Source of the DNA: Pontibacter aydingkolensis
GTDB lineage: Bacteria > Bacteroidota > Bacteroidia > Cytophagales > Hymenobacteraceae
Reading direction: 5' to 3'
Assembly: GCF_019443125.1 (NCBI RefSeq)
Contig: NZ_JAHYXK010000002.1
Span: forward strand, 62,001-126,000
DNA length: 64,000 bases
Shown here: piece after piece, positions 35,763-43,955 of the stretch
How positions within the stretch are numbered: position 1 is the first letter of the stretch
Layout of the letters: every line of letters starts with the position of its first letter
The notes under the pieces: generated by a model
Told to the model about the DNA's origin: nothing
What the model saw: the letters and a program-made list of their open reading frames with translations, nothing else
Databases searched by the model: none
Program-made: the position numbers and the translations under genes

Positions 35763-36395
35763 ATGAAAAGACTATTTACCGTGCTATTTATGCTGTTTTA
35801 CATATTGGCAGCAAAGGCCCAGGAAGGAGGCGGCCCCACAACACAACAGCAGGACCATAATATACTCAGCGGCTTGAGCGGCCCTAACGCAGGTTTTGGC
35901 ATAAAAGGAGGTGTTAACTTTGCCGAGATAAATGGCAGCGAAAAAGACCTGCTTGGCGACATCAGTCATTATACAAGCTATCACGCCGGGGTGTTTGTAC
36001 AGTTTGCCCTAAGCGATTTTTTCTCTATTCAGCCGGAAGCATTGTATTCCCGCAAAGGCTACGAACGAAACGACTCTACTTTCAGGTTTGATTACCTGGA
36101 TGTACCTGTTCTTGCCGTGTTTAACCTGACAGACAATATCAGCATACACCTGGGTCCACAGATATCTTCCATGTTGTTTGCAAGAGAAGATGGCAAAGAA
36201 ACAAACCTGGACCGTTTTAACACATTCGACTATGGCGTAGCCGCCGGATTTGAAGGTCGTATCAGCCGTTTCAGGTTGGGTAGCCGCTATAACCTTGGCT
36301 TTGCCGATCTAATTAAAACCGACAAGGCAGGACGTAGCGTTACCAACGATATAAAGAACGGCATTTTACAGGTATATCTTGGCATCGGCTTCTGA
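35763..36395 (+). CDS. PorT-like outer-membrane beta-barrel protein
   Basis: 210 aa. Signal peptide ends near 'AAKAQ' (residue 19). The rest is a small eight-strand barrel of the outer-membrane beta-barrel (PF13568) kind: 'GFGIKGGVNFAEI', 'HAGVFVQFALSDFFSIQPEALYS', 'YLDVPVLAVF', 'GVAAGFEGRI', ending 'VYLGIGF'. Function not deducible. Confidence 0.85.
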   Translation: MKRLFTVLFMLFYILAAKAQEGGGPTTQQQDHNILSGLSGPNAGFGIKGGVNFAEINGSEKDLLGDISHYTSYHAGVFVQFALSDFFSIQPEALYSRKGYERNDSTFRFDYLDVPVLAVFNLTDNISIHLGPQISSMLFAREDGKETNLDRFNTFDYGVAAGFEGRISRFRLGSRYNLGFADLIKTDKAGRSVTNDIKNGILQVYLGIGF

Positions 36396-36529
36396 TACAA
36401 CACCGGGCATACTTGACTCAAAGATAATTTCCTACCCCCCGGACAGCAGCAAAATATCATTTTAGGCGTTGTAAACGTACTATAGGCTGGAGCGCCAGAA
36501 TTGGCATAGCACAGATTAAGCCTAAAAGT

Positions 36530-37282
36530 ATGATTCGATATCAGCTGCATATAATTAAGTATGCTATTCTTGTCCTGTTCCTGAGCATTGCTACCCTGAG
36601 CTCCTGTGACACAGCCGTAAAGTCTGACAAGGCGCTTGTAGGGAAGGCCGTTACCCCGAAGGACCTTATTGCCACACCTTCCGAAACCTTTGTGATAGAT
36701 ACCGCCAAAAGCCAGCTAACCTGGATCGGTGCCAAAATGACGGGCCGCCACAACGGCTACTTTAAAATTGAAGAAGGCGAACTGCACCTGAAAGACAGCC
36801 TGCTTACCAGCGGGACCATTCTGATTGACATGACCAGGCTTAGCGCTGATGATAAAACAATAGACCAGGCCAGCAATGCTAAATTAACCAAGCACCTGCA
36901 ATCTGAAGACTTTTTTGATGTGGTAAAGTATAATACTGCCCGTTTTGAGTTTACTGGAATTGCCCCCTACGATAGCACCAAAGTTGCTACACAAAGCACT
37001 CCTGCCCGTAAAACCGCAGATGATGCCTTGCGTGTAAAAAGGCCAACACACTTTGTAACAGGTAACCTAACTATTAAAGACCAGACCAAAAGCATTACAT
37101 TTCCGGCAAAAATCACGTTGGAGGATAATCTTCTAAAGGCCAAAGCCAACTTTAACATAGACCGCACTCACTGGGGTCTGGTGTACCGCTCCGACAACTC
37201 GCTTGGCAACCAGACTATCCGGTCAGAAGTGAACATCGGGTTTGATATTGTGGCCCGCCCAAAGGCTGACCAGGCACTTTAA
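36530..37282 (+). CDS. YceI-family lipoprotein
   Basis: 250 aa. Lipobox near 'IATLSSC' (Cys26), then a YceI lipocalin-like domain: 'FVIDTAKSQLTWIGAKMTGRHNG', 'GTILIDMTRL', 'LQSEDFFDVVKYNTARFEFT', 'HWGLVYRSDNS'. YceI proteins bind isoprenoid-type lipids in the periplasm. A 25-residue insert after 'GIAPYDS' replaces the usual turn. Probably transcribed alone or with the next membrane protein. Confidence 0.9.
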   Translation: MIRYQLHIIKYAILVLFLSIATLSSCDTAVKSDKALVGKAVTPKDLIATPSETFVIDTAKSQLTWIGAKMTGRHNGYFKIEEGELHLKDSLLTSGTILIDMTRLSADDKTIDQASNAKLTKHLQSEDFFDVVKYNTARFEFTGIAPYDSTKVATQSTPARKTADDALRVKRPTHFVTGNLTIKDQTKSITFPAKITLEDNLLKAKANFNIDRTHWGLVYRSDNSLGNQTIRSEVNIGFDIVARPKADQAL

Positions 37283-37369
37283 TGCGCGCTACGATACAGC
37301 TTTTTGCCTTTGCTTTATGCTAAACCCGTAATTAGTGCGTTTCTAGCCCTAAAGAACAACGTATAAAGT

Positions 37370-37921
37370 ATGAGAAAATACCTTTGCCTGCTGCCCTTAC
37401 TATTGCTTACACTTACGGCACAGGCACAAGAAAACACGCTGGCAACTTTTAACCTGAAGCAGGAAAGTATACTTCGGGTGGGCATGTTGGTGCTGGGAGG
37501 CTGGGCTGTACTTAACATTCTGCTGGCAAGCTTTAAACTTACCACTACCACACGGGCAAGGCGCTACTTTTACCAAATGAACCTGTACTGGAACGTCGTA
37601 AACCTGGTTATCGCCGGCATTGCACTACACCATATTATATCTTCGGACGGAGAAGCGATGGCTTTAGCAGAAAGCATACGGCAGCACGACTGGTACAAAA
37701 AAATTCTGTACTTAAATATTGGCCTGGATGTGGCTTACATTGCCTTGGGAGCTTACTTACAGCAACGCGCTAAAACCTCTTTAATGAAACCCGAGCAGTT
37801 AATGGGTTGGGGACAGGCAGTTGTGTTACAAGGGTTTTTCCTGTTGCTACTCGATGTAGTGCTAACCGTAATGCTGGAGAATATTTCTGAAAGGCTCTTC
37901 CGGCTGGTACCGCTGGGGTAA
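37370..37921 (+). CDS. Membrane protein with signal peptide, unknown function
   Basis: 183 aa. Signal peptide ('LTAQAQ', residues 15-20) followed by four hydrophobic helices (about 35-54, 70-88, 105-127, 143-165). The signal plus four helices is reminiscent of the DUF6992-like Bacteroidota family, recalled tentatively. No catalytic residues. Confidence 0.75.
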   Translation: MRKYLCLLPLLLLTLTAQAQENTLATFNLKQESILRVGMLVLGGWAVLNILLASFKLTTTTRARRYFYQMNLYWNVVNLVIAGIALHHIISSDGEAMALAESIRQHDWYKKILYLNIGLDVAYIALGAYLQQRAKTSLMKPEQLMGWGQAVVLQGFFLLLLDVVLTVMLENISERLFRLVPLG

Positions 37922-38059
37922 AATCATTTTTGGCTGCAGTATGGTCATCTTTTCACTTTCACCAAGATGATGCTTCTTTTGCTGGCGAGGGTTTTAAACT
38001 TGCCCTACTTTTGCCCTCGCAGAATCTTTTAGAGTGAAACGGCTCTGTTGTTACAGCTC

Positions 38060-38178
38060 TTTCGGACTTCCAAGTCCGAAAGCTTACTGCCGGGGACATC
38101 TTTGTCCCCATAGATTGGCCCCCTCCACGCGGACTAGGAAGTCCGCTGCAGAGAAAGCTCCGGACAAGGATGTCCGGA
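38060..38178. repeat. Cluster of four GGAC...GTCC palindromes
   Basis: Palindromes at 38060-38081 (TTTCGGACTT/AAGTCCGAAA), 38092-38109 (GGGGACA/TGTCCCC), 38129-38146 (GCGGACT/AGTCCGC) and 38159-38178 (TCCGGACA/TGTCCGGA). They share a GGAC core but differ in flanks. They fill a 382-bp spacer (37922-38303) without a gene; REP-like. Confidence 0.8.
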
Positions 38179-38243
38179 ACAGCAATAATAACACCTGCAT
38201 CTACAGGCAATCCTGCCCATTATTTAATCCTGAAGATCCTGAT

Positions 38244-38279
38244 CCAAAAAAGCCGCACCTTAACGTATAAAGTGCGGCC
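38244..38279 (-). terminator. Terminator of the PfpI-family gene
   Basis: Stem GCCGCACCTT / AAAGTGCGGC (one mismatch) preceded by an A-tract, reading as hairpin plus T-tract for the leftward gene ending at 38304. Confidence 0.8.
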
Positions 38280-38303
38280 TGTAAAGTATGAAAGTATAGC
38301 AGA

Positions 38304-38861
38304 TTAGCGGCTGTGCCTTCCTTCGGCAAATTCTTCGATCATCTTTTTGTTAAAAGCGGGTATATCGTCTGGGTTTCGGCTGGTTACAAGGCCCTGGTCT
38401 ACCACTACTTCCTGGTCTACCCAATCGGCGCCGGCGTTTTTAAGGTCGGTTTTCAGGGTATGGTAGCTGGTCATTTTTTTACCTTTAACTTTGCCGGTTT
38501 CTATCAGCGTCCAGGGGGCGTGGCAGATGGCGGCAACCGGTTTGCCAGAGGTCATAAACTTATCCACGAAGCTAACGGCATCTTTGTTGGTGCGCAGCTT
38601 ATCCGGGTTCATTACGCCGCCGGGCAGCACCAGCCCATCGTAGGTATCTGCATTTACATCGCTCAGTTTCTTATCCACTTTAAATTTATCTCCCCACTCG
38701 GTATGGTTCCAGGCTTTAATTTCGCTGTTCTTGTTGGGTGAGATAATGTGGGCCTCTGCTCCTGCCTCTTTTAATGCCTTTAGCGGTTCTGTAAGTTCTA
38801 CCTGTTCAAATCCTTCTTCTACCAGTATCGCAATTTTCTTTCCTTCTAATCTGTTTGCCAT
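38304..38861 (-). CDS. PfpI/DJ-1 superfamily protein (type 1 glutamine amidotransferase fold)
   Basis: 185 aa. Nucleophile elbow 'AAICHAPW' with Cys113-His114, acidic Glu16 in 'LVEEGFEQVE', and 'LPGGVMNPD'. This is the YraA/PfpI subgroup annotated as general-stress protease or deglycase; which activity applies is disputed. Standard length, monocistronic. Confidence 0.92.
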   Translation of the reverse strand: MANRLEGKKIAILVEEGFEQVELTEPLKALKEAGAEAHIISPNKNSEIKAWNHTEWGDKFKVDKKLSDVNADTYDGLVLPGGVMNPDKLRTNKDAVSFVDKFMTSGKPVAAICHAPWTLIETGKVKGKKMTSYHTLKTDLKNAGADWVDQEVVVDQGLVTSRNPDDIPAFNKKMIEEFAEGRHSR

Positions 38862-38975
38862 GCTTAAGTTTGTTTTGGTTTAAATTAAATTTAGCTTTTA
38901 CAATAACGAACTAAAAGCTAAATTGTTAAAGCATCGTATACGCAATAGCTATTACACAACCATCGTTCTGTATCT

Positions 38976-39479
38976 ATGAAGAGCACTTTTTTAAAGAAAC
39001 TAACTGCCGCCACAGCCTTATTTATACTTTGTCTGGCCCCTGCCTTTGCCCAGGACGTGAAGGTGATAAAGTATAAAGAACTAGAGCAGTTGCGCAATGC
39101 CCCGCACGATACCCTGTATGTGGTAAATTTCTGGGCTACCTGGTGCAAACCCTGCATTAAAGAGATGCCATACTTTGAGGCGCTTACCGAGCAGTATAAA
39201 AACCAGCCGGTGCGCGTAGTGTTGGTAAGCATGGATGCCGCCGAAGATCTTAATACCCGCGTTAAACCCTTTGTAAAGAAACGTAGTCTAAAGTCTGACG
39301 TGATGCTGCTGGACGAGGTAGACGCCAACACCTGGATAGATAAGCTGGAGCCAAAATGGAGCGGGGCCATACCTGCCACCATGGTGTTTAACAACAAGCG
39401 CAAACAGTACGAGTTTGTAGAAAAAGAACTGTCGCAGCAGGAATTACAGAACCTGATCACAAAGTATAAACCTAAATAA
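38976..39479 (+). CDS. TlpA-like periplasmic thioredoxin
   Basis: 167 aa. Signal peptide ending near 'APAFAQ' (residue 26), then a thioredoxin fold with the redox pair Cys57-Cys60 ('FWATWCKPCIKEMP') and cis-Pro in 'AIPATMVF'. Probably a membrane-side thiol reductase supporting redox folding or cytochrome maturation. The next thioredoxin-like gene begins 12 bp downstream, an evident operon. Confidence 0.92.
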   Translation: MKSTFLKKLTAATALFILCLAPAFAQDVKVIKYKELEQLRNAPHDTLYVVNFWATWCKPCIKEMPYFEALTEQYKNQPVRVVLVSMDAAEDLNTRVKPFVKKRSLKSDVMLLDEVDANTWIDKLEPKWSGAIPATMVFNNKRKQYEFVEKELSQQELQNLITKYKPK

Positions 39480-39491
39480 AATTTAACCTCT

Positions 39492-40121
39492 ATGAGAAAG
39501 CCTAAACTACCTTTCGTGTACATTATGTGCCTGCTGTTTGTGGGTGTATTGCTGGCAGCTGCTCCTGCCGATAGCGGCTACGAGGTGGGCGACACTGCCC
39601 GCGATTTTAAACTGAAGAACGTGGACGGCAAAATGGTATCCATGGCCGACTACAAAGACGCCAAAGGCTTTATTGTAACCTTTACCTGCAACACCTGCCC
39701 TTACTCTGTAGCCTACGAAGACCGCCTTATAGACCTGCACAACAAGTATGCTCCTAAAGGCTACCCGGTTGTTGCTATTAACCCCAACGACGTAAGCGTA
39801 TCTCCAAAAGACTCTTACACCCACATGCAAAAGCGCGCTAAGGAAAAGAGCTTCCCGTTTGCCTACCTGTACGACGAGACACAGGAGATAACCAAAGCCT
39901 ACGGCGCCACCCGCACGCCGCATTTATACATTGTACAGAAGCAGAAAGACGGCAAGTATAAAGTAGCCTACATTGGCACCATAGACGATAACAGCCGCGA
40001 CGCCTCTAAAGTAGAGAAAAAGTATGCCGAAGCAGCGTTAGATGAACTGGTAGCCAACAAAGCCGTTAGCCAGCCAAACACCAAAGCCATTGGCTGCACT
40101 ATTAAGTGGAGAGAGGCCTAA
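39492..40121 (+). CDS. Exported AhpC/TSA-type thioredoxin family protein
   Basis: 209 aa. Hydrophobic N-terminal signal (5-23), then 'VGDTARDFKLKNVDGK' and the redox pair Cys66-Cys69 ('TFTCNTCPYS'), cis-Pro in 'RTPHLYIV' and 'AIGCTIKW' near the end with a third Cys. A redoxin-like subgroup common in Bacteroidota, likely working with the TlpA-like neighbour 12 bp upstream. Confidence 0.9.
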   Translation: MRKPKLPFVYIMCLLFVGVLLAAAPADSGYEVGDTARDFKLKNVDGKMVSMADYKDAKGFIVTFTCNTCPYSVAYEDRLIDLHNKYAPKGYPVVAINPNDVSVSPKDSYTHMQKRAKEKSFPFAYLYDETQEITKAYGATRTPHLYIVQKQKDGKYKVAYIGTIDDNSRDASKVEKKYAEAALDELVANKAVSQPNTKAIGCTIKWREA

Positions 40122-40146
40122 TTTAAGTATAAGCAAAAGTATAAAG

Positions 40147-40178
40147 TCCCTGCCATGTTTTGTGGCGGGGATTTTTTG
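40147..40178 (+). terminator. Terminator of the thioredoxin operon
   Basis: Stem TCCCTGCCA / TGGCGGGGA (one wobble) then ATTTTTTG. Confidence 0.82.
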
Positions 40179-40493
40179 TTTCCGCATTTAAACGTTTATA
40201 AACGCAACTAAATGTTTCATAATACGGCTACGTATGTTCTGGCTGCCTGGTGAGTGGCATCTTTGTGAGCAAATTACCAACAAAACGGCTTTACACACAT
40301 TAATAAAATCCTTTATATCAACAATTTGCACATTGACTACTTTAGAAAAGTATAGGATTTGGCAGATAGATACTTTAATATTATCTTGTATTGTGTAAGC
40401 CCTATATGGTTACTTGTAAAAGCAGTTTTTAACTTGTACGATAACACATCCACATATATGGCCAATAACCGGAACAACTCCTTATACACTATA
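40179..40493. other. 315-bp AT-rich spacer before the cassette array
   Basis: No gene is supported. It holds one inverted AAACGTTTATAAACG (40191-40205) and resident-type AAGTATA at about 40348. The cassette array starts at its right end (40494). A degenerate older attC or attachment site could lie at 40390-40490 but I cannot align one convincingly. Confidence 0.35.
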
Positions 40494-40516
40494 GTTACCA
40501 GCAATAACAATTACGA

Positions 40517-41107
40517 ATGAAAAACCTTCTACTCGCAATTTGTTTACTGTTTTACTCATGTAGCCAACAGGCAGGTGAGAGAACTCATACCGTTGAGTAT
40601 ACAGGTGACTTTAAGGAGTACAAAGGAGTTGATACCTTAAGCACATATTTAGTTGATAGATATATCATTGACCTAGATTATGATGGTAAAGCGGACACAA
40701 TTGTATTAGAGAATCTAGAAGACCTAAAAGGAGACCCACAGCTGTTTACTATTATGAAACTAAAGCTCGCCAGCAACAAAGAATATGTATACAAGAATGT
40801 GCAGGGGGCTTTGGTCGACAAACAGACAAATTTAAAACTTCAAAACAGGTTACATTCCGACAAACTCTACATACCTGAAACCAGTGGACAAAATAGCCTT
40901 GTGTTTGTATGGGACTTCCAGTATCCTGACTGCACCGCACGACTCGCCATTTACCAAGTCAATAAGAACGGCACCAGTGAAAAGATAAATCAAGACTTCT
41001 ATGCTTTACAAATAGCTGAAATGGAAAAAGGAAAAGGTGTTGTTGTCATCGGCAAGCCTGATTGCGAAGGAGGGACTGCAACAGATTCTATCCATGTCAG
41101 CTTATAG
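40517..41107 (+). CDS. Cassette 1 gene: lipoprotein of unknown function
   Basis: 196 aa. Signal peptide with a Cys at 15 after 'LFYS', acceptable as a relaxed Bacteroidota lipobox. An EF-hand-like loop 'DLDYDGKADTIV' occurs near residue 52; the rest is a beta-rich domain with Cys pairs ('YPDCTARL', 'KPDCEGGTA'). The gene begins 23 bp after the cassette core and ends 32 bp before its attC-like site, a typical cassette layout. No homologous family is recognised. The spacers and gene lack the chromosomal AAGTATA motif. Confidence 0.78.
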   Translation: MKNLLLAICLLFYSCSQQAGERTHTVEYTGDFKEYKGVDTLSTYLVDRYIIDLDYDGKADTIVLENLEDLKGDPQLFTIMKLKLASNKEYVYKNVQGALVDKQTNLKLQNRLHSDKLYIPETSGQNSLVFVWDFQYPDCTARLAIYQVNKNGTSEKINQDFYALQIAEMEKGKGVVVIGKPDCEGGTATDSIHVSL

Positions 41108-41138
41108 GGTTTAGAAAACAAGAAAGTAGAAATACAGC

Positions 41139-41204
41139 TGGTAACAAGGTGCAGCTTTTATGCTCAGCTACGCCTCGCCCATAGGCTGCACGAGCACGTT
41201 GGGC
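41139..41204 (+). repeat. attC-like recombination site 1
   Basis: R'' TGGTAAC (41139-41145), L'' GTGCAGC (41149-41155), loop with GCTACGCCTCGC, L' GCTGCAC (41185-41191), R' GTTGGGC (41198-41204). About 66 bp, imperfect hairpin. Confidence 0.72.
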
Positions 41205-41242
41205 AGCATGCATAAATAAAATTAAAACTTTAGTGCTTTCAA

Positions 41243-41650
41243 ATGTCAAATACTTGGATAGGAAAAACAATTGAGCAGTGGGAGATTGATGGTGTAGAAC
41301 TTAACGTAGGTGCTTCACTTGAAGCAATAAAGAATGCCGAAAGAGTTTTAAATTTCATATTCCCTTTACAGTTTCAACAGCTGTATGTCAAGGCAAATGG
41401 CTTTAACAATCTTGACTGGATAGAAAATGTGTTTTCAATATGGCCTATTGAAAGAATGCTCGAAGAATTTAATGAAAGTACAAATAAAGACTTTATTGGT
41501 TTTGCAGACTATTCAATGAATGTGCACCAGATAGGATTTGTACGTGGGAAAGAAGGTGTTTATAAGTATTGCGATAATCCAGTTCAATTTGCAAACACGT
41601 TTGAAGAGGCTATATCTTTAATAAATTCAGATGATGAAACAATTTATTAA
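41243..41650 (+). CDS. Cassette 2 gene: SMI1/KNR4-family immunity-type protein
   Basis: 135 aa. Core SMI1/KNR4 pattern: Trp/Glu start, 'GASLEAIKNAERVLNFIFPLQFQQLYVKANGF', 'WPIERMLEEF' and 'FADYSMNVHQIGF'. Such proteins neutralise contact-dependent or secreted toxins in polymorphic toxin systems. Here there is no toxin partner: the gene is an orphan carried as an integron-like cassette, beginning 45 bp after the core and ending 22 bp before its own attC-like site. Confidence 0.82.
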   Translation: MSNTWIGKTIEQWEIDGVELNVGASLEAIKNAERVLNFIFPLQFQQLYVKANGFNNLDWIENVFSIWPIERMLEEFNESTNKDFIGFADYSMNVHQIGFVRGKEGVYKYCDNPVQFANTFEEAISLINSDDETIY

Positions 41651-41671
41651 AAGTGTTTAAGAATAACGTAC

Positions 41672-41737
41672 GCCCAACCCAGTACATAAGTCATGCTTCG
41701 GCTACGCCTCGCTCGCTTTATGTACAAAACGTTAATC
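41672..41737 (+). repeat. attC-like recombination site 2
   Basis: R'' GCCCAAC (41672-41678), L'' GTACATAAG (41682-41690), L' CTTTATGTAC (41716-41725) with one unpaired T as in attC extrahelical bases, R' GTTAATC (41731-41737). Loop shares CTACGCCTCGC with site 1. Confidence 0.72.
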
Positions 41738-41744
41738 ATCAAGC

Positions 41745-42218
41745 CTACTCATGATGATACTTCTCTCCCCGAAGTATGGTAAAGCCACGGTATAGCTGCT
41801 CAGTAAAAAAGAGCCTGATCATCTGGTGCGAAAAGGTCATTTTAGAGAGGGAGATCTTATCGTTGGCCCTTTGGTAAACCGCCGGAGAAAAACCAAAAGC
41901 ACCGCCAATAACAAAAACCAGGTTGGTGGTAACGGCATTCAGCTTTTTCTGCAAAAAGGCTGCAAACTCCTGGGAGGTAAACGTTTTTCCTTTCTCATCG
42001 AGTAAGATCAAATGGTCGCCTTCCTGCACTTTCTGAAGTATGAGTTTTCCTTCCTCTTCTTTTAGCTTCTCTGCCGCATACTTACCACCCTGCTTTATAT
42101 CCGGGATTATGATAAACTCTACCTGGTGGTAATGCTTCAATCTTTTAAGATACTTCTGAACACCTTCTTCCAGAAAGGCCTCGTCGGTTTTGCCAATCGC
42201 AATTAATCTGATCTTCAT
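41745..42218 (-). CDS. rlmH: 23S rRNA pseudouridine-1915 N3-methyltransferase
   Basis: 157 aa SPOUT methyltransferase. 'IRLIAIGKTDEAFLEEG', 'ILLDEKGKTFTSQEFA', the knot region 'VFVIGGAFGFSPAVYQRAN', and 'LSKMTFSHQMIRLFFTEQLYRGF' with C-terminal 'YHHE' are the RlmH signatures. It methylates pseudouridine 1915 in helix 69. The stop is 8 bp from the cassette array boundary. Confidence 0.96.
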   Translation of the reverse strand: MKIRLIAIGKTDEAFLEEGVQKYLKRLKHYHQVEFIIIPDIKQGGKYAAEKLKEEEGKLILQKVQEGDHLILLDEKGKTFTSQEFAAFLQKKLNAVTTNLVFVIGGAFGFSPAVYQRANDKISLSKMTFSHQMIRLFFTEQLYRGFTILRGEKYHHE

Positions 42219-42415
42219 TTAAGTAGCCTGACAAATGAGAGTATGACAAAGGGCCTGAGAAGGTAGCAGCCTATTTTATACTTCATTACCATTATTCATT
42301 GAAAACTATATTTCTGCCAATTTCGCCTTAAAAGGGGTACTTTCCAAAACAGGGTGCAGTTCTTAGCTCATACTTACACTTTATGCACCTGCTGTTCAGT
42401 CGTTAAGCTACTCTC

Positions 42416-42793
42416 CTACTCCGTCTCTCTTTCATCAGCTGGCAGTGGCAGGCCGGTTGGGGTAATGGCATTGTCGGCACGCTGGGCCGGGTTCATATGG
42501 CGGCGGTGCTTCATGCCTTCTATGCGGGCCTCTACCTCATACTTGTTGTTGTAGTAACCCACCCGCCACGACTCTGCCAGGTACAGCCACAGAAACCGGA
42601 AAAAACCATTCTCCCTAAACTGCCTGATGTGGCAGAGTTCATGGGCCAGCCAGCCAGGGTCGTCCATAAAGTCGTCGCGGGTAACACCGCTTAAATGTAT
42701 GGTTTTGCCCAGCACCATGGCTACATTGCTGCTCTTTAAAACCATACGGGCAATGCGGGCAAATAAAGATCGTTCTACAATTTTGAAATCCAT
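42416..42793 (-). CDS. DUF4157-like putative metallopeptidase
   Basis: 125 aa with the zinc motif 'HELCHIRQF' (His51, Glu52, His55). No signal peptide; a hydrophobic 'FFRFLWLYLAESW' follows. The small size and HExxH resemble DUF4157-type domains, which often accompany toxins, but here it stands alone. Activity unproven. Confidence 0.75.
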   Translation of the reverse strand: MDFKIVERSLFARIARMVLKSSNVAMVLGKTIHLSGVTRDDFMDDPGWLAHELCHIRQFRENGFFRFLWLYLAESWRVGYYNNKYEVEARIEGMKHRRHMNPAQRADNAITPTGLPLPADERETE

Positions 42794-43071
42794 AAGTATA
42801 AAATCCGGATTGCACTTTTAATTTATACTACTCCATTTCTTATATATACTTTAAAGGTATACATGATAGTTTTACGGGCAGATGCTCCACATTTACAGGC
42901 AAATAGCTTTTGCAGTTTACTTGGCACTTTAGATTTTTGTAACTATTTTTGCCCGCCGCTATGCCAAAGAGGCATTTAAAGCAGCACATGGAGCAGGATT
43001 CAGTGCAATTTTCCTGTTCTGTTTAGAAAATAAAGGTGTAACTGTTTGCCAGCCTAGTGCCGGCCGATAAC

Positions 43072-43695
43072 ATGCCAAACCCCATGACTAAAACCATTGT
43101 ATTAACTGCACTTGCCATCATCTCGGTTGTGTTATCATACTTCTACGAGGTAACACCGGCAAAGTCGGCAACACCAGAATCCACAGCTGCAGCGTTCCAT
43201 ATCACTCCTTACGCGATAAATTCCGGCGAGGACATGGTGCGGGCCCTTGAGCTTTACGAACCCATAGAAGAAGCAAAGGCAGAAGAATTTTTCTCGAAAA
43301 GGCTTAACATGGCCTTTGCCAACCCCGATGCCAAAGACCTGGTAGAAACGGTGGCAAAGTGGATAGGCACGCCTTACCGCTACGGGAGCAACTCTAAAAA
43401 AGGCACCGATTGCTCTGGCTTTGTTACCAGCATTTACCGCGAAGTATACGGCGTAAAGTTAAGGCGCAGCTCTCACTCCATGTTCCAGGAGGTACAGCGC
43501 ATCCAGAAAGACAGCATCCGCACCGGCGACCTGGTATTTTTCCGCCGCAGCTCGAAGCAGCCTGTTTTTCATGTGGGCATTTACCTTAAAAACAACAAGT
43601 TTATACACTCGGCAACAAATGGCGGGGTAATGGTTAGCTCGTTAAAAGAACCCTATTACCGCAACTACTACTATGCCGCTGGCCGTGTAAATTAA
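43072..43695 (+). CDS. NlpC/P60 family cell-wall hydrolase
   Basis: 207 aa from the ATG at 43072 (ATG at 43084 and GTG at 43057 are alternatives). N-terminal membrane anchor or signal (residues 6-25). NlpC/P60 domain with Cys114 ('GTDCSGFVTSIY'), His167 ('VFHVGIYL') and His179 ('KFIHSA'). It cleaves gamma-D-Glu-diamino acid bonds in peptidoglycan stems. A strong terminator follows. Confidence 0.9.
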   Translation: MPNPMTKTIVLTALAIISVVLSYFYEVTPAKSATPESTAAAFHITPYAINSGEDMVRALELYEPIEEAKAEEFFSKRLNMAFANPDAKDLVETVAKWIGTPYRYGSNSKKGTDCSGFVTSIYREVYGVKLRRSSHSMFQEVQRIQKDSIRTGDLVFFRRSSKQPVFHVGIYLKNNKFIHSATNGGVMVSSLKEPYYRNYYYAAGRVN

Positions 43696-43756
43696 ACCGT
43701 AGCACGACTAAAAAACACACTTTCCTGCTTAACAGGCAGCACTACTTATAAGCTTG

Positions 43757-43799
43757 ACAAAACATGCCCTGCAGCAACCCCTGCAGGGCATGTTTTGTT
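43757..43799 (+). terminator. Strong terminator after the NlpC/P60 gene
   Basis: 18-bp perfect stem ACAAAACATGCCCTGCAG / CTGCAGGGCATGTTTTGT with a 6-base loop. Confidence 0.92.
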
Positions 43800-43955
43800 T
43801 ATAGCCCGAAAAACAATTTTACCCGCACAGAGTATAGGAAGGTTACTGTTAGTTAAGCAACTTTGCATCGCCGTAGCAGGGTAACTACAGCGGCCTTTAA
43901 CATTATACTTCATTATACTTATACCAACACAACAAATAGCAGTACGTACAAAACT

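Larger units (their letters stand above)
40494..41731. mobile_element. Two-cassette integron-like array (attC-bounded, no integrase seen)
   Basis: Cassette 1 runs from core GTTACCA (40494) to the G at 41198; cassette 2 from GTTGGGC (41198) to the G at 41731. Each cassette's first seven bases are the exact complement of the start of its own 3' site: GTTACCA with TGGTAAC (41139), GTTGGGC with GCCCAAC (41672). Each holds one rightward gene filling nearly the whole unit. Both 3' sites share the loop word GCTACGCCTCGC. These are the defining features of integron cassettes. The array abuts rlmH. Confidence 0.75.

Noticed and set aside
35763..36395. Idea that the candidate oriC is flanked by typical replication genes
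   Set aside because: Neighbours are an HDAC-like enzyme and a porin-like protein, so gene context does not add support.
37922..38303. CRISPR-like array
   Set aside because: The four palindromes differ from each other and have irregular spacing; no constant repeat-spacer pattern exists here or elsewhere in the window.
40390..40490. Possible further attC or attI-like site before cassette 1
   Set aside because: Only fragmentary pairing (GTGTAAG with CTTATACAC) and no clear AAC core, so I could not support it.
41243..41650. Complete toxin-immunity pair
   Set aside because: No toxin gene adjoins the SMI1/KNR4 gene; it is an orphan inside a cassette.
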